Part shown: piece by piece, positions 9,687 through 19,180 of the stretch | Layout: each line of letters begins with the position of its first letter | Position numbering within the stretch: position 1 is the first letter of the stretch | From: CAVZTX01 sp963778375 | GTDB lineage: Bacteria; Chloroflexota; Ktedonobacteria; Ktedonobacterales; Ktedonobacteraceae | Length of the DNA: 64,000 bases | Direction: 5' to 3' | Assembly: GCA_963778375.1 (NCBI GenBank) | Contig: CAVZTX010000030.1 | Coordinates: 1 to 64,000, forward strand | Position numbers and translations under genes: made by a program | Notes under the pieces: model-generated | The model's input: only the letters and a program-made list of their open reading frames with translations | Databases searched by the model: none | What the model was told of the DNA's origin: nothing

Positions 9687-9838
9687 TTTTCTTCCCTCCT
9701 CAAGTGCTAATTTTCCAATTTGACTCTTCAGGTTTTCTCACTGCATACGAACTGTTGGATGCGGTGAAGAGTCAAGAGAGGACTTTGGTAGTAACAACCT
9801 ACTATTTTCCTAAACAGGTTACCATTACAGATTTACGT

Positions 9839-9856
9839 TGTCCTATGTATAGGACA
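9839..9856. promoter_or_regulatory. 18-bp palindrome in a divergent intergenic region
   Basis: TGTCCTA-TGTA-TAGGACA has two perfect 7-bp arms. It lies between the divergent genes ending at 9686 and starting near 9906. A weak promoter for the rightward gene overlaps it (TTGTCC 9838-9843, 17 bp, TATGGT 9861-9866), so it could be an operator. No regulator gene is adjacent. Confidence 0.4.
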
Positions 9857-9905
9857 GATATATGGTATTGCACAGAAATGTAAGTAATGAGTATTGGCGC
9901 AAGCA

Positions 9906-10685
9906 ATGGATAGGATCAAAGAGAGGCAGGTAATACAGCCTCTCATGCCACAAACGAAAAAGCAGAAAGATCCAGGGAGAAGAACCTCTATTTGGATTCG
10001 ACCACGTGACGTTCGTAACATCCTCGTCGAACTGCGAGAGCTTGCATACTATTATCTTTCTCCACCCCGCCTTCCAAAATGGAAAGGACTTCTGCGGTTA
10101 GGGACAGATGTGCTAGGCGTCATCATTGTATTGAGCTTCATCACTTTTCTTGTGACACAAACATTGATAAACTCATCTTTTATAGATGCGCAGAGTGAGT
10201 CATTGCTACCTGAATGCGTGACTATACACGATTGTAATAAGGTTGCTGCTACACCCAAGGCAAAGCCAACACATCCAGCCTCGCAAGTATCGCCTGTTGC
10301 TATTCTCGTACCTTTATCACCTGCAACTCCTACCCTAGTGCCTCCGACTCCAATGCCCAGTCCAACTCCAATGCCTTCGACTGCAATATTGACCGTGGCA
10401 CCATCAAGTTTAACGGTTTCATATGCACATGTTTGTAACATAAAAGCGCCTGTATTGCTTGTATTGAAAAATATTGGTGGGGCTGCTCTTCTATGGTGGC
10501 AGGATAAGAATAATACTTCACCGGGCATCCGTATCGTAGATCCAACCAAAGCCTATATACTTCAGCCGGGCCAGAGCGTGACTGCCAATGCCTTTTGCTC
10601 GCCCGGCAATAACAAGGGACATTATAAGTTGCTGATTCTCTACAATGGTGGCGAGGTGACAGTACCTGTCACAGTCACTGATTGA
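9906..10685 (+). CDS. Membrane-anchored protein with Thr/Pro linker and Ig-like domain, unknown function
   Basis: About 259 residues. A basic cytosolic N-terminus is followed by one membrane helix (GTDVLGVIIVLSFITFLVTQ), then a Pro/Thr/Ser-rich spacer (repeats of the type PTPMPSPTPMPS) and a C-terminal beta-rich domain. That domain has a shape resembling bacterial BACON/Ig-like folds (LTVAPSSLTVSY, VLKNIGGAALLWW, LLILYNGGEVTVPVTV). Two Cys in the outer domain could form a disulphide. The topology suggests an extracytoplasmic binding module. A TTG at 9894 is an alternative start; neither has a strong ribosome-binding site. Not recognised as a named family. Confidence 0.65.
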   Translation: MDRIKERQVIQPLMPQTKKQKDPGRRTSIWIRPRDVRNILVELRELAYYYLSPPRLPKWKGLLRLGTDVLGVIIVLSFITFLVTQTLINSSFIDAQSESLLPECVTIHDCNKVAATPKAKPTHPASQVSPVAILVPLSPATPTLVPPTPMPSPTPMPSTAILTVAPSSLTVSYAHVCNIKAPVLLVLKNIGGAALLWWQDKNNTSPGIRIVDPTKAYILQPGQSVTANAFCSPGNNKGHYKLLILYNGGEVTVPVTVTD

Positions 10686-10857
10686 CATCGCTCTACTCTT
10701 TTAGTTTTACCCTTGCGCTTTCTTGTATTAGACGGTAGAATTAAGAGGGTTCCACCTGTTAGCGGTAAAGTGGGATCATGCAGGATTGGTCACTTTTCCC
10801 CTATCCCAGCCATGCGTCACACGAAACCAACTCCCAAGAAAGGTATCAAAAAGCGTA

Positions 10858-12264
10858 ATGACCATTACTACCAGAGCACGCACAATTGGTGAGCTGCGTG
10901 AAAGTGGATATAGAGTGCTCTCTGTCAAAGAAGAGATGCGGAAAAATCTCATTTCAAAGATACGTCGCGGGGAAGAGGAGCTGTTTCCGGGCATCATTGG
11001 CTATGAAGATACGGTTATTCCCCAGATTGAAAATGCCATTCTCTCCGGCCAGGACATCATCTTTCTTGGTGAACGCGGTCAAGCCAAGACGCGCATGGCA
11101 CGTAACCTGGTGAACCTGCTGGATGAATATGTGCCTGTGATTGCCGGATGCGAAATCAATGACAATCCCTTCGAGCCTGTCTGTAAAGCCTGCCGTGACA
11201 AGGTCGACGAACTCGGTGATCGTGCAGAGATTGCTTGGCTGCCACGTGATCGACGATATGGCGAAAAACTGGCCACACCCGATATCACCATCTCTGACTT
11301 GGTGGGTGAGGTAGATCCGGTACGTGTGGCTGAGGGCCGCTACCTCTCGGACGAACTGACGATTCACTATGGCATGATTCCGCGCACGAATCGTGGCATA
11401 TTTTGTATTAACGAGCTACCAGACCTGGCTGAGCGTATTCAGGTAGGTTTGTTGAACATCATGGAAGAGCGTGATGTGCAAATTCGCGGCTATAAGATCC
11501 GCTTGCCTCTGGATGTCTACGTTGTTGCCAGCGCCAACCCGGAAGATTATACGAACCGTGGGCGCATCATCACACCGCTCAAAGATCGCGTCGGCTCAGA
11601 GATCCGAACGCACTATCCACGCACAGTGGAGCACGAGATTCAGATCATGGAATCTGAAAGCAACCACTTCATCACCGAGGGGCTGGATATTATCTTCCCA
11701 CAGTTTATGAAGGAGGTTATCGCAGAGATTACCCAGATGGCGCGGCGTAGTACCGATATCAGCCAGCGCTCAGGTGTAAGCGTGCGCGTCTCGGTCTCAA
11801 ATTTTGAAAACGTGCTCAGCAATGCCAGCAGACGCGCTCTGAAGCTCAAAGAGCGGCAGGTAGCACCTCGCGTAAGCGACCTCTCCGCGATTATCGCCTC
11901 AACTGCTGGAAAGATAGAGCTTGACACTGTGGGTGATGTCAAGGAAGAGCGTGTCATACAAAAGCTCATCAACGGAGCGATTACCACAGTCTTTGGTGAA
12001 TACTTTGAAGTGCGCGAATTTGAGCAACTTGTAGCGGGTTTTGAGCGCGGCCTGAATGTCCAGGTAGGCGATGATTTGCCATCTATGGAGTATGTCACCC
12101 AACTATCGAAGGTGGGTGGCATGAGTAAAGCCGTTGACAAGCTCAATGGTCGTGGTAGCCCAGCCAGTATTGCGTCTGCTGTCGAGTTTATTCTCGAGGG
12201 CCTGCACCTGAACCGACGCCTGAACAAGGACGAGGTCAGAGGTAAAATTCGCTATCGGCGATAA
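10858..12264 (+). CDS. MoxR/magnesium-chelatase-type AAA+ ATPase
   Basis: About 468 residues. Walker A variant GERGQAKT is at residues 71-78, the Walker B-like segment is GIFCINELPDL, and further blocks are NPEDYTNRGRIITPLKDR (sensor and arginine region) and QRSGVSVRVS. Such ATPases work with VWA-domain partners as chaperones that activate or assemble enzymes, and the VWA gene follows after 16 bp. A short insert between Walker A and B carries three cysteines (about residues 98, 109, 112) that may bind metal. The ATG at 10858 is preferred over the longer frame start at 10786, because conserved sequence begins after it and an AAAGG lies upstream. Confidence 0.88.
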   Translation: MTITTRARTIGELRESGYRVLSVKEEMRKNLISKIRRGEEELFPGIIGYEDTVIPQIENAILSGQDIIFLGERGQAKTRMARNLVNLLDEYVPVIAGCEINDNPFEPVCKACRDKVDELGDRAEIAWLPRDRRYGEKLATPDITISDLVGEVDPVRVAEGRYLSDELTIHYGMIPRTNRGIFCINELPDLAERIQVGLLNIMEERDVQIRGYKIRLPLDVYVVASANPEDYTNRGRIITPLKDRVGSEIRTHYPRTVEHEIQIMESESNHFITEGLDIIFPQFMKEVIAEITQMARRSTDISQRSGVSVRVSVSNFENVLSNASRRALKLKERQVAPRVSDLSAIIASTAGKIELDTVGDVKEERVIQKLINGAITTVFGEYFEVREFEQLVAGFERGLNVQVGDDLPSMEYVTQLSKVGGMSKAVDKLNGRGSPASIASAVEFILEGLHLNRRLNKDEVRGKIRYRR

Positions 12265-12280
12265 TTAAGGAACACTTCCT

Positions 12281-14515
12281 ATGTTCAAACGCTTTTATAG
12301 CAATCGCTATGGGTATTCACGTTGGGATGGTTCGCAACGTATTGAAGGCTTGGATGCTGATGACATTCTGAATGCGCTTTCCGATGATTACCTGGAGGGT
12401 GGTAACCTGCAACAGGCACTCAAACGCCTGATGCAGGACGGCATTCGCGGTGACAATGGTCAGCGTACCATGGGTCTGCGCGAGATGATGGAGCGTATGC
12501 GCAATCAGCGCAACCAACAGCTCAACCGCTACAACATGGCCTCTGGCGTCATGGATGATCTGCGCGAGAAGCTTGAAGAGATCAAGCAATTGGAACGCGA
12601 GGGCATTCAGCGCCGCTTAGATGGCGGGCCAGAACAGGCATCACAACAACCATCTGACTCGCAGCAATCCTCAGATGGTCAGCCACAACAGGCAGGAGAC
12701 CAATCTCAGGAAGGCGCACAAGCAGACCAGCGTGGTCAGCAGAGCCAACAAAGTCAGCGAGGGCACCAGGGTCAAAGTCGAACTAGTAGCCAACCAGGTC
12801 AGCAGAGCGAACAGGGTCAAGGCCAGCAAGGCCAATCCAGTGAAGGCGGTGATGACCTGACGCCCGAGCAGAAGCGCAAGATGCTTGAGATGATCGCGAA
12901 GCGCAAACAAGAGTATCTTGAGAAGCTTCCCCAAGATATTCCAGGTCAGATCAAAGGACTTTCCGAGTATGATTTCATGGATGACGAGGCTCGTGAGAAG
13001 TTCATGGAACTGATGGAAAGTCTGCAACAGCAGATGATGCAGCAGTTCTTTCAGGGAATGCAGCAATCGTTACAGAACATGACGCCTGAAGACATCGCCA
13101 AGTTGCGCGAGATGATTCGTGATCTCAATAAAATGCTGCGTGAACGCCAGGAAGGTATAGAACCTGATTTCGATGCCTTCATGCAGAAGCATGGAGAATA
13201 CTTCCCAGGCGTCAACTCGCTCAACGATTTGATCGAGCAAATGCAACAGCAAATGGCGGCCATGCAGGGAATCATGGATAACCTTTCGCCAGAGCAGCGC
13301 CAGGAATTGCAGAACCTCATGGAACAACTGATGGGTGACGACCGCATCCGAGTTGACATGATGGAACTGGCGCAAAATCTTGAAACGCTGGCTCCTATGG
13401 AGCAGGTGCGGACGCGTTTTCCCTTCCGGGGTGATGAGTCTCTGCCTCTCAATGAGGCCTTACGTATGATGGGCCGTTTGCAGCAGATGGAGGGTCTGGA
13501 AGATCAACTGCAAGAAGCCCGTCGTATGGATAACCTGGAGGCTATCGATAGCGAGAAGGTCAAAGATCTGTTGGGCGACGAGGAGTACCAGTCAATTGAG
13601 CAGTTGAAAGAACTCATGAAGATGCTGGAGGAGGCGGGCTACATCCAGAAGAAGGGCAATTACTGGGAGTTGACCGCTCGTGGCATTCGCAAGATTGGCC
13701 AGAAGGCACTACAAGATATCTTCAACAAGCTCAAGCGGGATGGATTTGGTCGGCATGTCAGTCCCTTCCGAGGTGTGGGAGGGGAGCCTACTGATGAGAG
13801 CAAAGCCTATCAGTTCGGTGATCCCTTCGTGCTCGACCTGGAAAAAACGCTGATGAATGCCATCCATCGACGCGGAACCGGTACACCCGTGGGACTGGCA
13901 AAAGAAGACTTTGAGGTCTATCGCACCGAGTTGACCACGCAATCCTCGACCGTATTGATGATCGACCTGAGTATGAGTATGGTCTACAATGGCTGCCAGC
14001 CTGCTGCGAAAAAGGTCGCGGTAGCTCTGGAGAGCCTGATCCGCTCGCAGTTCCCACGTGACAACCTGTATATCGTGGGTTTCTCATTCGTCGCCCGTGA
14101 GTACAAACCCGACGAACTGGTGGAGATGGGACGCTACGATAATAGTACAGGCACGAATATGGCGCACGGCCTAATGCTTGCCCGGCAACTTTTGGCCCGT
14201 CACCATGGTGTGAACAAGCAGATCATCATGATCACTGATGGTGGTCCTACTGTCTGGCTTGAGGATGGCCAATGGCAATTTGGCATGCCACCCAATCCCT
14301 TTGCTGAACAGCAGACCTTGTTAGAAGTGCAGCGCTGCACTCGTGATAACATCACCATCAATACCTTCATGTTGGAAGATGACCGCTGGATGGTTTCCTT
14401 TGTGAATCAACTTTCGGCCATCAACCACGGTCGCACCTTCTATGCTGATAAGAACAACCTGGGTGAATATCTCCTGGTCGATTATCTGAACAGCAAACGA
14501 AAGTTCATTGTCTAA
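12281..14515 (+). CDS. VWA-domain protein, MoxR partner, with Gln-rich linker
   Basis: 744 residues. The N-terminal helical region is followed by a very Gln/Ser/Gly-rich low-complexity stretch (about residues 115-195) and long Met/Gln-rich coiled segments. A C-terminal von Willebrand A domain starts at about residue 555. Its metal-ion-dependent adhesion site reads D-L-S-M-S, with the later threonine motif STGTNMAHGL and the aspartate ITDGGPT. In MoxR/VWA pairs the VWA protein binds metal and target while the ATPase remodels it. The 16-bp spacing and the pairing imply an operon. No signal peptide, so cytosolic. Target unknown. Confidence 0.85.
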   Translation: MFKRFYSNRYGYSRWDGSQRIEGLDADDILNALSDDYLEGGNLQQALKRLMQDGIRGDNGQRTMGLREMMERMRNQRNQQLNRYNMASGVMDDLREKLEEIKQLEREGIQRRLDGGPEQASQQPSDSQQSSDGQPQQAGDQSQEGAQADQRGQQSQQSQRGHQGQSRTSSQPGQQSEQGQGQQGQSSEGGDDLTPEQKRKMLEMIAKRKQEYLEKLPQDIPGQIKGLSEYDFMDDEAREKFMELMESLQQQMMQQFFQGMQQSLQNMTPEDIAKLREMIRDLNKMLRERQEGIEPDFDAFMQKHGEYFPGVNSLNDLIEQMQQQMAAMQGIMDNLSPEQRQELQNLMEQLMGDDRIRVDMMELAQNLETLAPMEQVRTRFPFRGDESLPLNEALRMMGRLQQMEGLEDQLQEARRMDNLEAIDSEKVKDLLGDEEYQSIEQLKELMKMLEEAGYIQKKGNYWELTARGIRKIGQKALQDIFNKLKRDGFGRHVSPFRGVGGEPTDESKAYQFGDPFVLDLEKTLMNAIHRRGTGTPVGLAKEDFEVYRTELTTQSSTVLMIDLSMSMVYNGCQPAAKKVAVALESLIRSQFPRDNLYIVGFSFVAREYKPDELVEMGRYDNSTGTNMAHGLMLARQLLARHHGVNKQIIMITDGGPTVWLEDGQWQFGMPPNPFAEQQTLLEVQRCTRDNITINTFMLEDDRWMVSFVNQLSAINHGRTFYADKNNLGEYLLVDYLNSKRKFIV

Positions 14516-14526
14516 ATGACCAATCC

Positions 14527-14647
14527 TGTCATCCTGAGCGGTAGCGAAGGATCTCTCACTGGCCAGGCGCGGATCCTGAGCGGTAGCGAAGGATGACAAG
14601 AGTTGTACCTGGAGGCTGTCATCCTGAGTGAAGCGAAGGATCTCTCG
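14527..14647 (+). repeat. Three tandem copies of a dispersed CATCCTGAG...GAAGGAT element
   Basis: Copies lie at 14527-14557, 14572-14597 and 14617-14647. Each has core ATCCTGAG(C/T)G-(gta/a)-GCGAAGGAT, flanked by GTCATCC or GGATGAC, so each can pair ATCCT with AGGAT. Read in frame this element encodes the VILSEAKDL peptide that often contaminates gene predictions. The third copy lies inside the longest rsmG frame. Confidence 0.75.
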
Positions 14648-15382
14648 CTAGAGACATTTATTGAGAGCTTACATCAATTTGGAGGGGCATCCGCGAAGGA
14701 TGCCCTTTCCATGTCCTCTCTCGTGGAGCAGTTCCTGCGCTATCGACAGGAACTGCTCGATTGGAATGCGCGCTTTAATCTGACGGCCATTACCGATCCA
14801 GAAGAGGTATTGATCAAACATTTCCTCAATTCGCTATCCTTGCTCCGAGTCTACGATAAACCCCAAACCTGCCTGCTCGATATCGGAGCAGGGGCAGGCT
14901 TTCCAGGATTGCCCCTGAAAATTGTTCGCCCCGATTGGCACGTCACATTGCTAGAAGCCACAGGTAAAAAAGTTACCTTCTTGCAGCATATCATCGAAAC
15001 GCTTCAACTGGAAAACGTTGAAGCTGTGCATGGACGTGCCGAGGAATTGGGCCACGAAACCGAGTATCGTGGCAAGTTCGATGTTGTGACTGCGCGTGCG
15101 GTTGCCTCTCTACCTATACTTTTGGAATATGCTGCGCCGTTTTGTCACATAGGCGGCAAGATCATTCTTCTGAAAAAAGGCGATCTGACTGAGGAGTTAG
15201 CCCAGGCTAAACGTGCCGCAGGGCAAGTCGGAGCAATTTTGAAAAACGATGTTGCTGTCACACTGCCAGGTTTAGAGGATGGTAGGAGACTGCTTGTATG
15301 GGAGCAGGCGAAGAAATGCCCATCACAGTTTCCCAGGAGTGGAGCAGCGATGGCGAAAAGGCCTTTAGGGGAAGCGAAGTGA
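14603..15382 (+). CDS. rsmG: 16S rRNA (guanine-527-N7)-methyltransferase RsmG
   Basis: SAM-dependent methyltransferase that modifies G527 of 16S rRNA. Visible family blocks are WNARFNLTAITDPEEVLIKHFLNSL, the SAM-binding LLDIGAGAGFPGLPLKI, VTLLEATGKKVTFL, VHGRAEELG and VTARAVASLPILLEY. The open frame starts at 14603, but its first 16 residues are encoded by the dispersed repeat and are unlikely to be native. ATG 14711 (before SSLVEQFLRYRQELL) is the next ATG, and an unusual start between the two cannot be excluded. The C-terminus is a short basic tail. It stands alone here, without the usual mnmG/gidA neighbour. Confidence 0.9.
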   Translation: MYLEAVILSEAKDLSLETFIESLHQFGGASAKDALSMSSLVEQFLRYRQELLDWNARFNLTAITDPEEVLIKHFLNSLSLLRVYDKPQTCLLDIGAGAGFPGLPLKIVRPDWHVTLLEATGKKVTFLQHIIETLQLENVEAVHGRAEELGHETEYRGKFDVVTARAVASLPILLEYAAPFCHIGGKIILLKKGDLTEELAQAKRAAGQVGAILKNDVAVTLPGLEDGRRLLVWEQAKKCPSQFPRSGAAMAKRPLGEAK

Positions 15383-15489
15383 GCATGATTGAAGGAAGAG
15401 GACGAAGCTTGTGGTATACTTCTCTAGGTTAAGCAGAGCCAATCGAACGAGCGATGATTCTACTGCTATCCTGGACCAGGAGTAAACCG

Positions 15490-16483
15490 TTGTCTGTCCC
15501 TGAGTATGATATTACCGTTGCAGACCTATGCAAAACCTATTTTGTGCCTGAGCGCGATGCTGGCCTTTGGTCTTCTCTCAAGAGCCTTGTGCGGCGGAAG
15601 ATGCGCGCTGTGCGGGCTGTTGATGCTATTACCTTCAATGTTGCGCCCGGTGAGGTGGTGGGCTTTCTCGGACCGAATGGTGCGGGGAAGACAACGACGC
15701 TCAAGATGTTATCGGGGCTTCTCTATCCTACTAGCGGAGCCTTGCGCGTCCTTGACTACATCCCGTCACGGCGTGAGAAAGACTTTTTGCGCCAGATCAC
15801 ACTAATCATGGGCAATCGCAACCAGTTGCAGTGGGACCTCCCAGCTTTAGATTCATTCGAGTTGAACCGGGCGATCTACCATATTCCCCAGGCTGAGTTT
15901 AAGCGCACACGTGACGAATTCATCGATTTACTTGATCTGGGTGCACTCGTCAACAAGCCGGTGCGCAACCTCTCGCTTGGTGAGCGTATGAAGATGGAGA
16001 TCGTTGGTTCGCTATTGCATCGCCCCCGTGTGCTCTTTCTCGACGAACCCACCATTGGACTTGATGTCACTATGCAGCGCCGTATTCGCAGCTTTCTCGC
16101 GACCTATAACCAGCGCTACGGTGCGACGATGCTGCTAACCAGTCACTACATGGCCGATGTCGAAGCGCTCTGCCGTCGCGTAATCGTGATCCACCACGGC
16201 CATATCCTCTTCGATGGACGCTTGAGCGATCTGACAGAACGGTTTGCAGCATATAAGACGATCAGCGTCACGCTTGAAGACTGCATCTATTAACCTGGCG
16301 GCCTATGGGACTGTAATGGAGCGCGAGGCGGATGTGATCAAACTGCGCATACCCAAGACGCAGGCTGCAGCCATCACATCACGTCTACTCAGTGAGTGTT
16401 CCGTCACCGATCTTACGATAGAAGACCCACCTATTGAAGACGTGATCGAGCAGGTCTTCATCCAGGAGCAAGTGATCATATGA
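15490..16483 (+). CDS. ABC-2 type exporter ATP-binding protein (COG4586-like), one frameshift
   Basis: ATPase of a three-gene exporter. Walker A GPNGAGKTTTLK, signature LSLGERMKMEI, Walker B VLFLDEPTIGLD and the H-loop TSHYMAD are all present. The frame breaks near 16275-16285: the first frame stops at 16293, while the next frame gives the expected C-terminal domain (NLAAYGTVMEREADVIKL to VEQVFIQEQ) ending at 16483. A TTG start at 15490 with CAGGAG 7 bp upstream is preferred over the ATG at 15454. The stop overlaps the permease ATG (ATGA). The substrate is unknown; relatives are annotated as multidrug or lipid exporters. Confidence 0.85.
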
Positions 16484-17283
16484 AGTATATGCTCGATTTT
16501 TACCTACAAACGATGAAGACAGCGATCTTGAGCTGGTTCCAGTATCGTGTTGGGCAGTACTTCTATATGATTGGGATGATCGCCGAACCGGTCATTTACC
16601 TTGTGGTATGGTCTACAGTTGCACGTGCTCAAGGTGGATCGATTGGTGGTTATACAGCGGGAAGTTTTGCTGCCTACTACATTGTCTGGACGCTGGTGCG
16701 CAATATCAACATCGTATTCACTCCTTATGGCTGGGAGACGCGCATACAGCGTGGAGAGCTTTCAGCAATGCTGCTGCGCCCGCTGCACCCCATCCACTAC
16801 GATCTGGCATTTTTCGCAGGTTCAAAGGTAGTGGTGATCGCCATGTGGCTACCGATAGCTGTTCTTTTGACATTGCTCTTCCATCCGACGTTCAATACTA
16901 CTCCGCTTGGGATCATCATATTTTTCTTTGCCATTTGGGGAGCCTATCTCATCCGCTCGATGCTCTTATGGTTGCTAGGGATGGTGACCTTCTGGACGAC
17001 GCGTGTGAGCGCCATCTACGAGCTCTATTTTGCACTCGAACTGCTGCTCTCCGGTCGTCTCGTGCCATTATCACTTATGCCACCCTGGGTACAGAACATC
17101 GCGTACTTCTTGCCTTTCCAATGGACATTTGGCTTTCCTATAGAGGCACCTATCGGTCAGCTCTCCTCGCAGCAACTCTTCCTGGGACTGGGTATGCAAG
17201 TGTTCTGGATCGTCGCGAGCTTCTTGCTCGTGCGCCTTGTATGGCATTTCGGTATTCGTCATTTCTCATCCGTTGGCAACTGA
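16480..17283 (+). CDS. ABC-2 type exporter permease (COG4587-like)
   Basis: 267 residues with six predicted membrane helices, including YFYMIGMIAEPVIYLVVW, AGSFAAYYIVWTLVRN and GIIIFFFAIWGAYLIRS. The motif GWETRIQRGELSAMLLRPLHP is typical of this permease group. Translation is coupled to the ATPase by a 4-bp overlap. Intact. It forms a heterodimer with the following permease in the inferred transporter. Confidence 0.85.
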   Translation: MKYMLDFYLQTMKTAILSWFQYRVGQYFYMIGMIAEPVIYLVVWSTVARAQGGSIGGYTAGSFAAYYIVWTLVRNINIVFTPYGWETRIQRGELSAMLLRPLHPIHYDLAFFAGSKVVVIAMWLPIAVLLTLLFHPTFNTTPLGIIIFFFAIWGAYLIRSMLLWLLGMVTFWTTRVSAIYELYFALELLLSGRLVPLSLMPPWVQNIAYFLPFQWTFGFPIEAPIGQLSSQQLFLGLGMQVFWIVASFLLVRLVWHFGIRHFSSVGN

Positions 17284-17305
17284 GACTTTGTTGGAGAAAT
17301 TTGCG

Positions 17306-18085
17306 ATGTTCAAACTGATTTGGCTTTTCTTCCGTGTTGGAGCGATGAACGAATTACAATATCGGGTCAACTTTTTCGTCCAGTTAGTTCAATCCCTGGT
17401 AGCGTTGGGAACAGGACTTATTGGGTTAGCCCTTGTCTTTAGCTATACTACGACTCTTGCCGGGTGGACGCGTCCCGAACTGCTTGCAGTGATGGGTGTC
17501 TATACTTTGATGGGCGGCCTGATTAACGCGACAATCCAGCCTAATATGCAGCAACTTCTGAATGATGTACAGCAGGGTACGCTGGACTATACCCTCACCA
17601 AGCCTGCCGATGCGCAATTGCAGGTCAGCATCCGGCAGGTGCATATCTGGTCGATGACGGACCTGCTGCTCGGCATAGGTGTGTTGCTCTTCGCCATTTT
17701 CCAGATTCAGGCTAAGATAGGCATTCTACAAGCTTTGATCTTCATAGCGTTGCTCTGCGTGGGTGGGCTTATGATCTACTGCTTCTGGCTGATTTTGACT
17801 ACCGGGGTTTTTTGGGTTATTCGTATGGAGAATATTCTAGAACTATTCCAGGGGATCTACCAGGCCGGGCGTTGGCCAACGACAATCTACCCAGGTTGGC
17901 TACAGGTGGGCTTGACCTTTCTGGTGCCGGTGGCCTTTGCTGTCACAGTGCCAACAGAGGCAATTACCGGGCGTCTGACACTGACTACGCTACTCGAAGC
18001 ACTGGCGCTCACCATTTTCCTGTTGCTGTTCTCACGTTGGTTTTGGAAACAAGGTCTGCGCCATTATTCAGGGGCTTCAGCATAA
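17306..18085 (+). CDS. ABC-2 type exporter permease (COG3694-like)
   Basis: About 259 residues and six membrane helices. The block LNDVQQGTLDYTLTKPADAQLQVS matches the cytosolic loop of this permease class. ATG 17306 is chosen because TTGGAG lies 10 bp upstream and conserved sequence (MFKLIWLFFRVGAMNELQYR) starts there; the open frame extends further to 17237, inside the preceding gene. Third gene of the exporter operon. The 97 bp after it hold no gene. Confidence 0.85.
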   Translation: MFKLIWLFFRVGAMNELQYRVNFFVQLVQSLVALGTGLIGLALVFSYTTTLAGWTRPELLAVMGVYTLMGGLINATIQPNMQQLLNDVQQGTLDYTLTKPADAQLQVSIRQVHIWSMTDLLLGIGVLLFAIFQIQAKIGILQALIFIALLCVGGLMIYCFWLILTTGVFWVIRMENILELFQGIYQAGRWPTTIYPGWLQVGLTFLVPVAFAVTVPTEAITGRLTLTTLLEALALTIFLLLFSRWFWKQGLRHYSGASA

Positions 18086-18182
18086 GGAGAAGAGCTAGAG
18101 GTTCAGGTGGTGATGTGTTAGGCACGATCGAGCATGCGGTCTCCCCAAAGATGTTCCGCATTTTGAATGTGTCGGACATCTA

Positions 18183-19045
18183 TTATTGGCTCATTCGATA
18201 AAAGCGCTGTGCATTCTCTGCCCATAGCTTGCGCCTGGCTGAGACAGGCAAGTGTGCGGTGAGCGTATCCAGTATCTCGTACCAGCGGCAGTACGAAGAT
18301 GCGACAAGGCAACAGGCCAGTCACTGCCGAACAGGATGCGTTCTTCTCCAAAGGCATCTAACACGACATTGATGAACGGTTCCAGGTCGGCAGGCTGCCA
18401 GGCTTCGTGATCGGCTTCGGTCACTATGCCACTGATTTTACAAGCGACATTCGGCAATTCGGCTAGTTTGCGCAGGTTTGCCCGCCAGGAGTTGAGTTGT
18501 TGGTGTTTGATGTCTGGCTTCCCCAGATGATCGAGAATAAAGGTAGTATCCGGGCAGAGACCCACCAGTTCAATGACTTGCGGCAGTTGCCAGTGTTTGA
18601 TGCAAAGGTCGAACGATAGGTTAAACTCCGCCAGCAGGCGCACTCCCGCGACAAAATCGGGCTGCAGGCAGAAATCCGGCTCAGTCTCGTCCTGGAGGTT
18701 ACGCCGGACTCCTTTAATGAGAGGCGAGATGGCTAGCAGGGTTTCCAGGTGCTCACGTACAGTGGTGCCACGCTCAACCGGTGCTGCTGCAACGATTGCT
18801 TGCAGGTGGGGTTCCTCGCGAGCGAGAACTGCAACATAGCGCGCCTCACGTAGAGTTTCCTGCGAATCAACGCCTACCTCAACGTAGACCATTCCCGCGA
18901 TGGGGAGACCCTGGGTCTGCTCTCGATAGTCTTGCAGGCCAAAGGGACGATTTAACCGGGGAATGTCCGCTAGCCAGGGCATGCTGAACTGCTTAGGATT
19001 CCATAGATGCACATGCGCGTCAATAATGGTAAGCATCTCGGCCAT
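18183..19045 (-). CDS. L-fuconolactonase-like amidohydrolase (COG3618), one frameshift
   Basis: TIM-barrel amidohydrolase-2 fold: DAHVHLW metal motif at the N-terminus, KGVRRNLQDE, FDLCIKHWQL, ILDHLGKPDI, CKISGIVTEAD and FGSDWPVAL. In this locus the likely reaction is hydrolysis of L-fucono-lactone to L-fuconate. The annotated frame loses family sequence after FGSDWPVAL. Shifting one base near 18306 gives a coherent tail (SSYCRWYEILDTLTAHLP to ENAQRFYRMSQ) that ends with TAA at 18183. Start ATG 19045 has AAAGGA 8 bp upstream. Last gene of the minus-strand fucose operon. Confidence 0.82.
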
Positions 19046-19134
19046 AAATAGGTCCTTTCTTGCGAGCTTCAGGAAGGTGGAGCCGATAATGATGATGAAC
19101 AAATGAATGGGGAAATAGATTACCTCACCCCGCA

Positions 19135-19180
19135 GGCCGATACATCGGCAATGGGCGCGATAAATCGGCCCCTACGTTTG
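19135..19180. repeat. Intercistronic palindromic element, copy A
   Basis: 46 bp, matching copy B at 21009-21054 at 41 of 46 positions by eye. Contains two small inverted repeats (GCCGA-N4-TCGGC and CGAT-N2-ATCG) and an outer GGCCGAT/ATCGGCC pair. Lies between the aldo/keto reductase and lactonase genes and overlaps the reductase stop codon. Confidence 0.7.

Noticed and set aside
14603..14710. N-terminal 36 residues of the longest rsmG frame as real protein
   Set aside because: The part up to about residue 16 is encoded by the dispersed CATCCTGAG repeat, which produces the well-known spurious VILSEAKDL peptide; the conserved RsmG part starts later.
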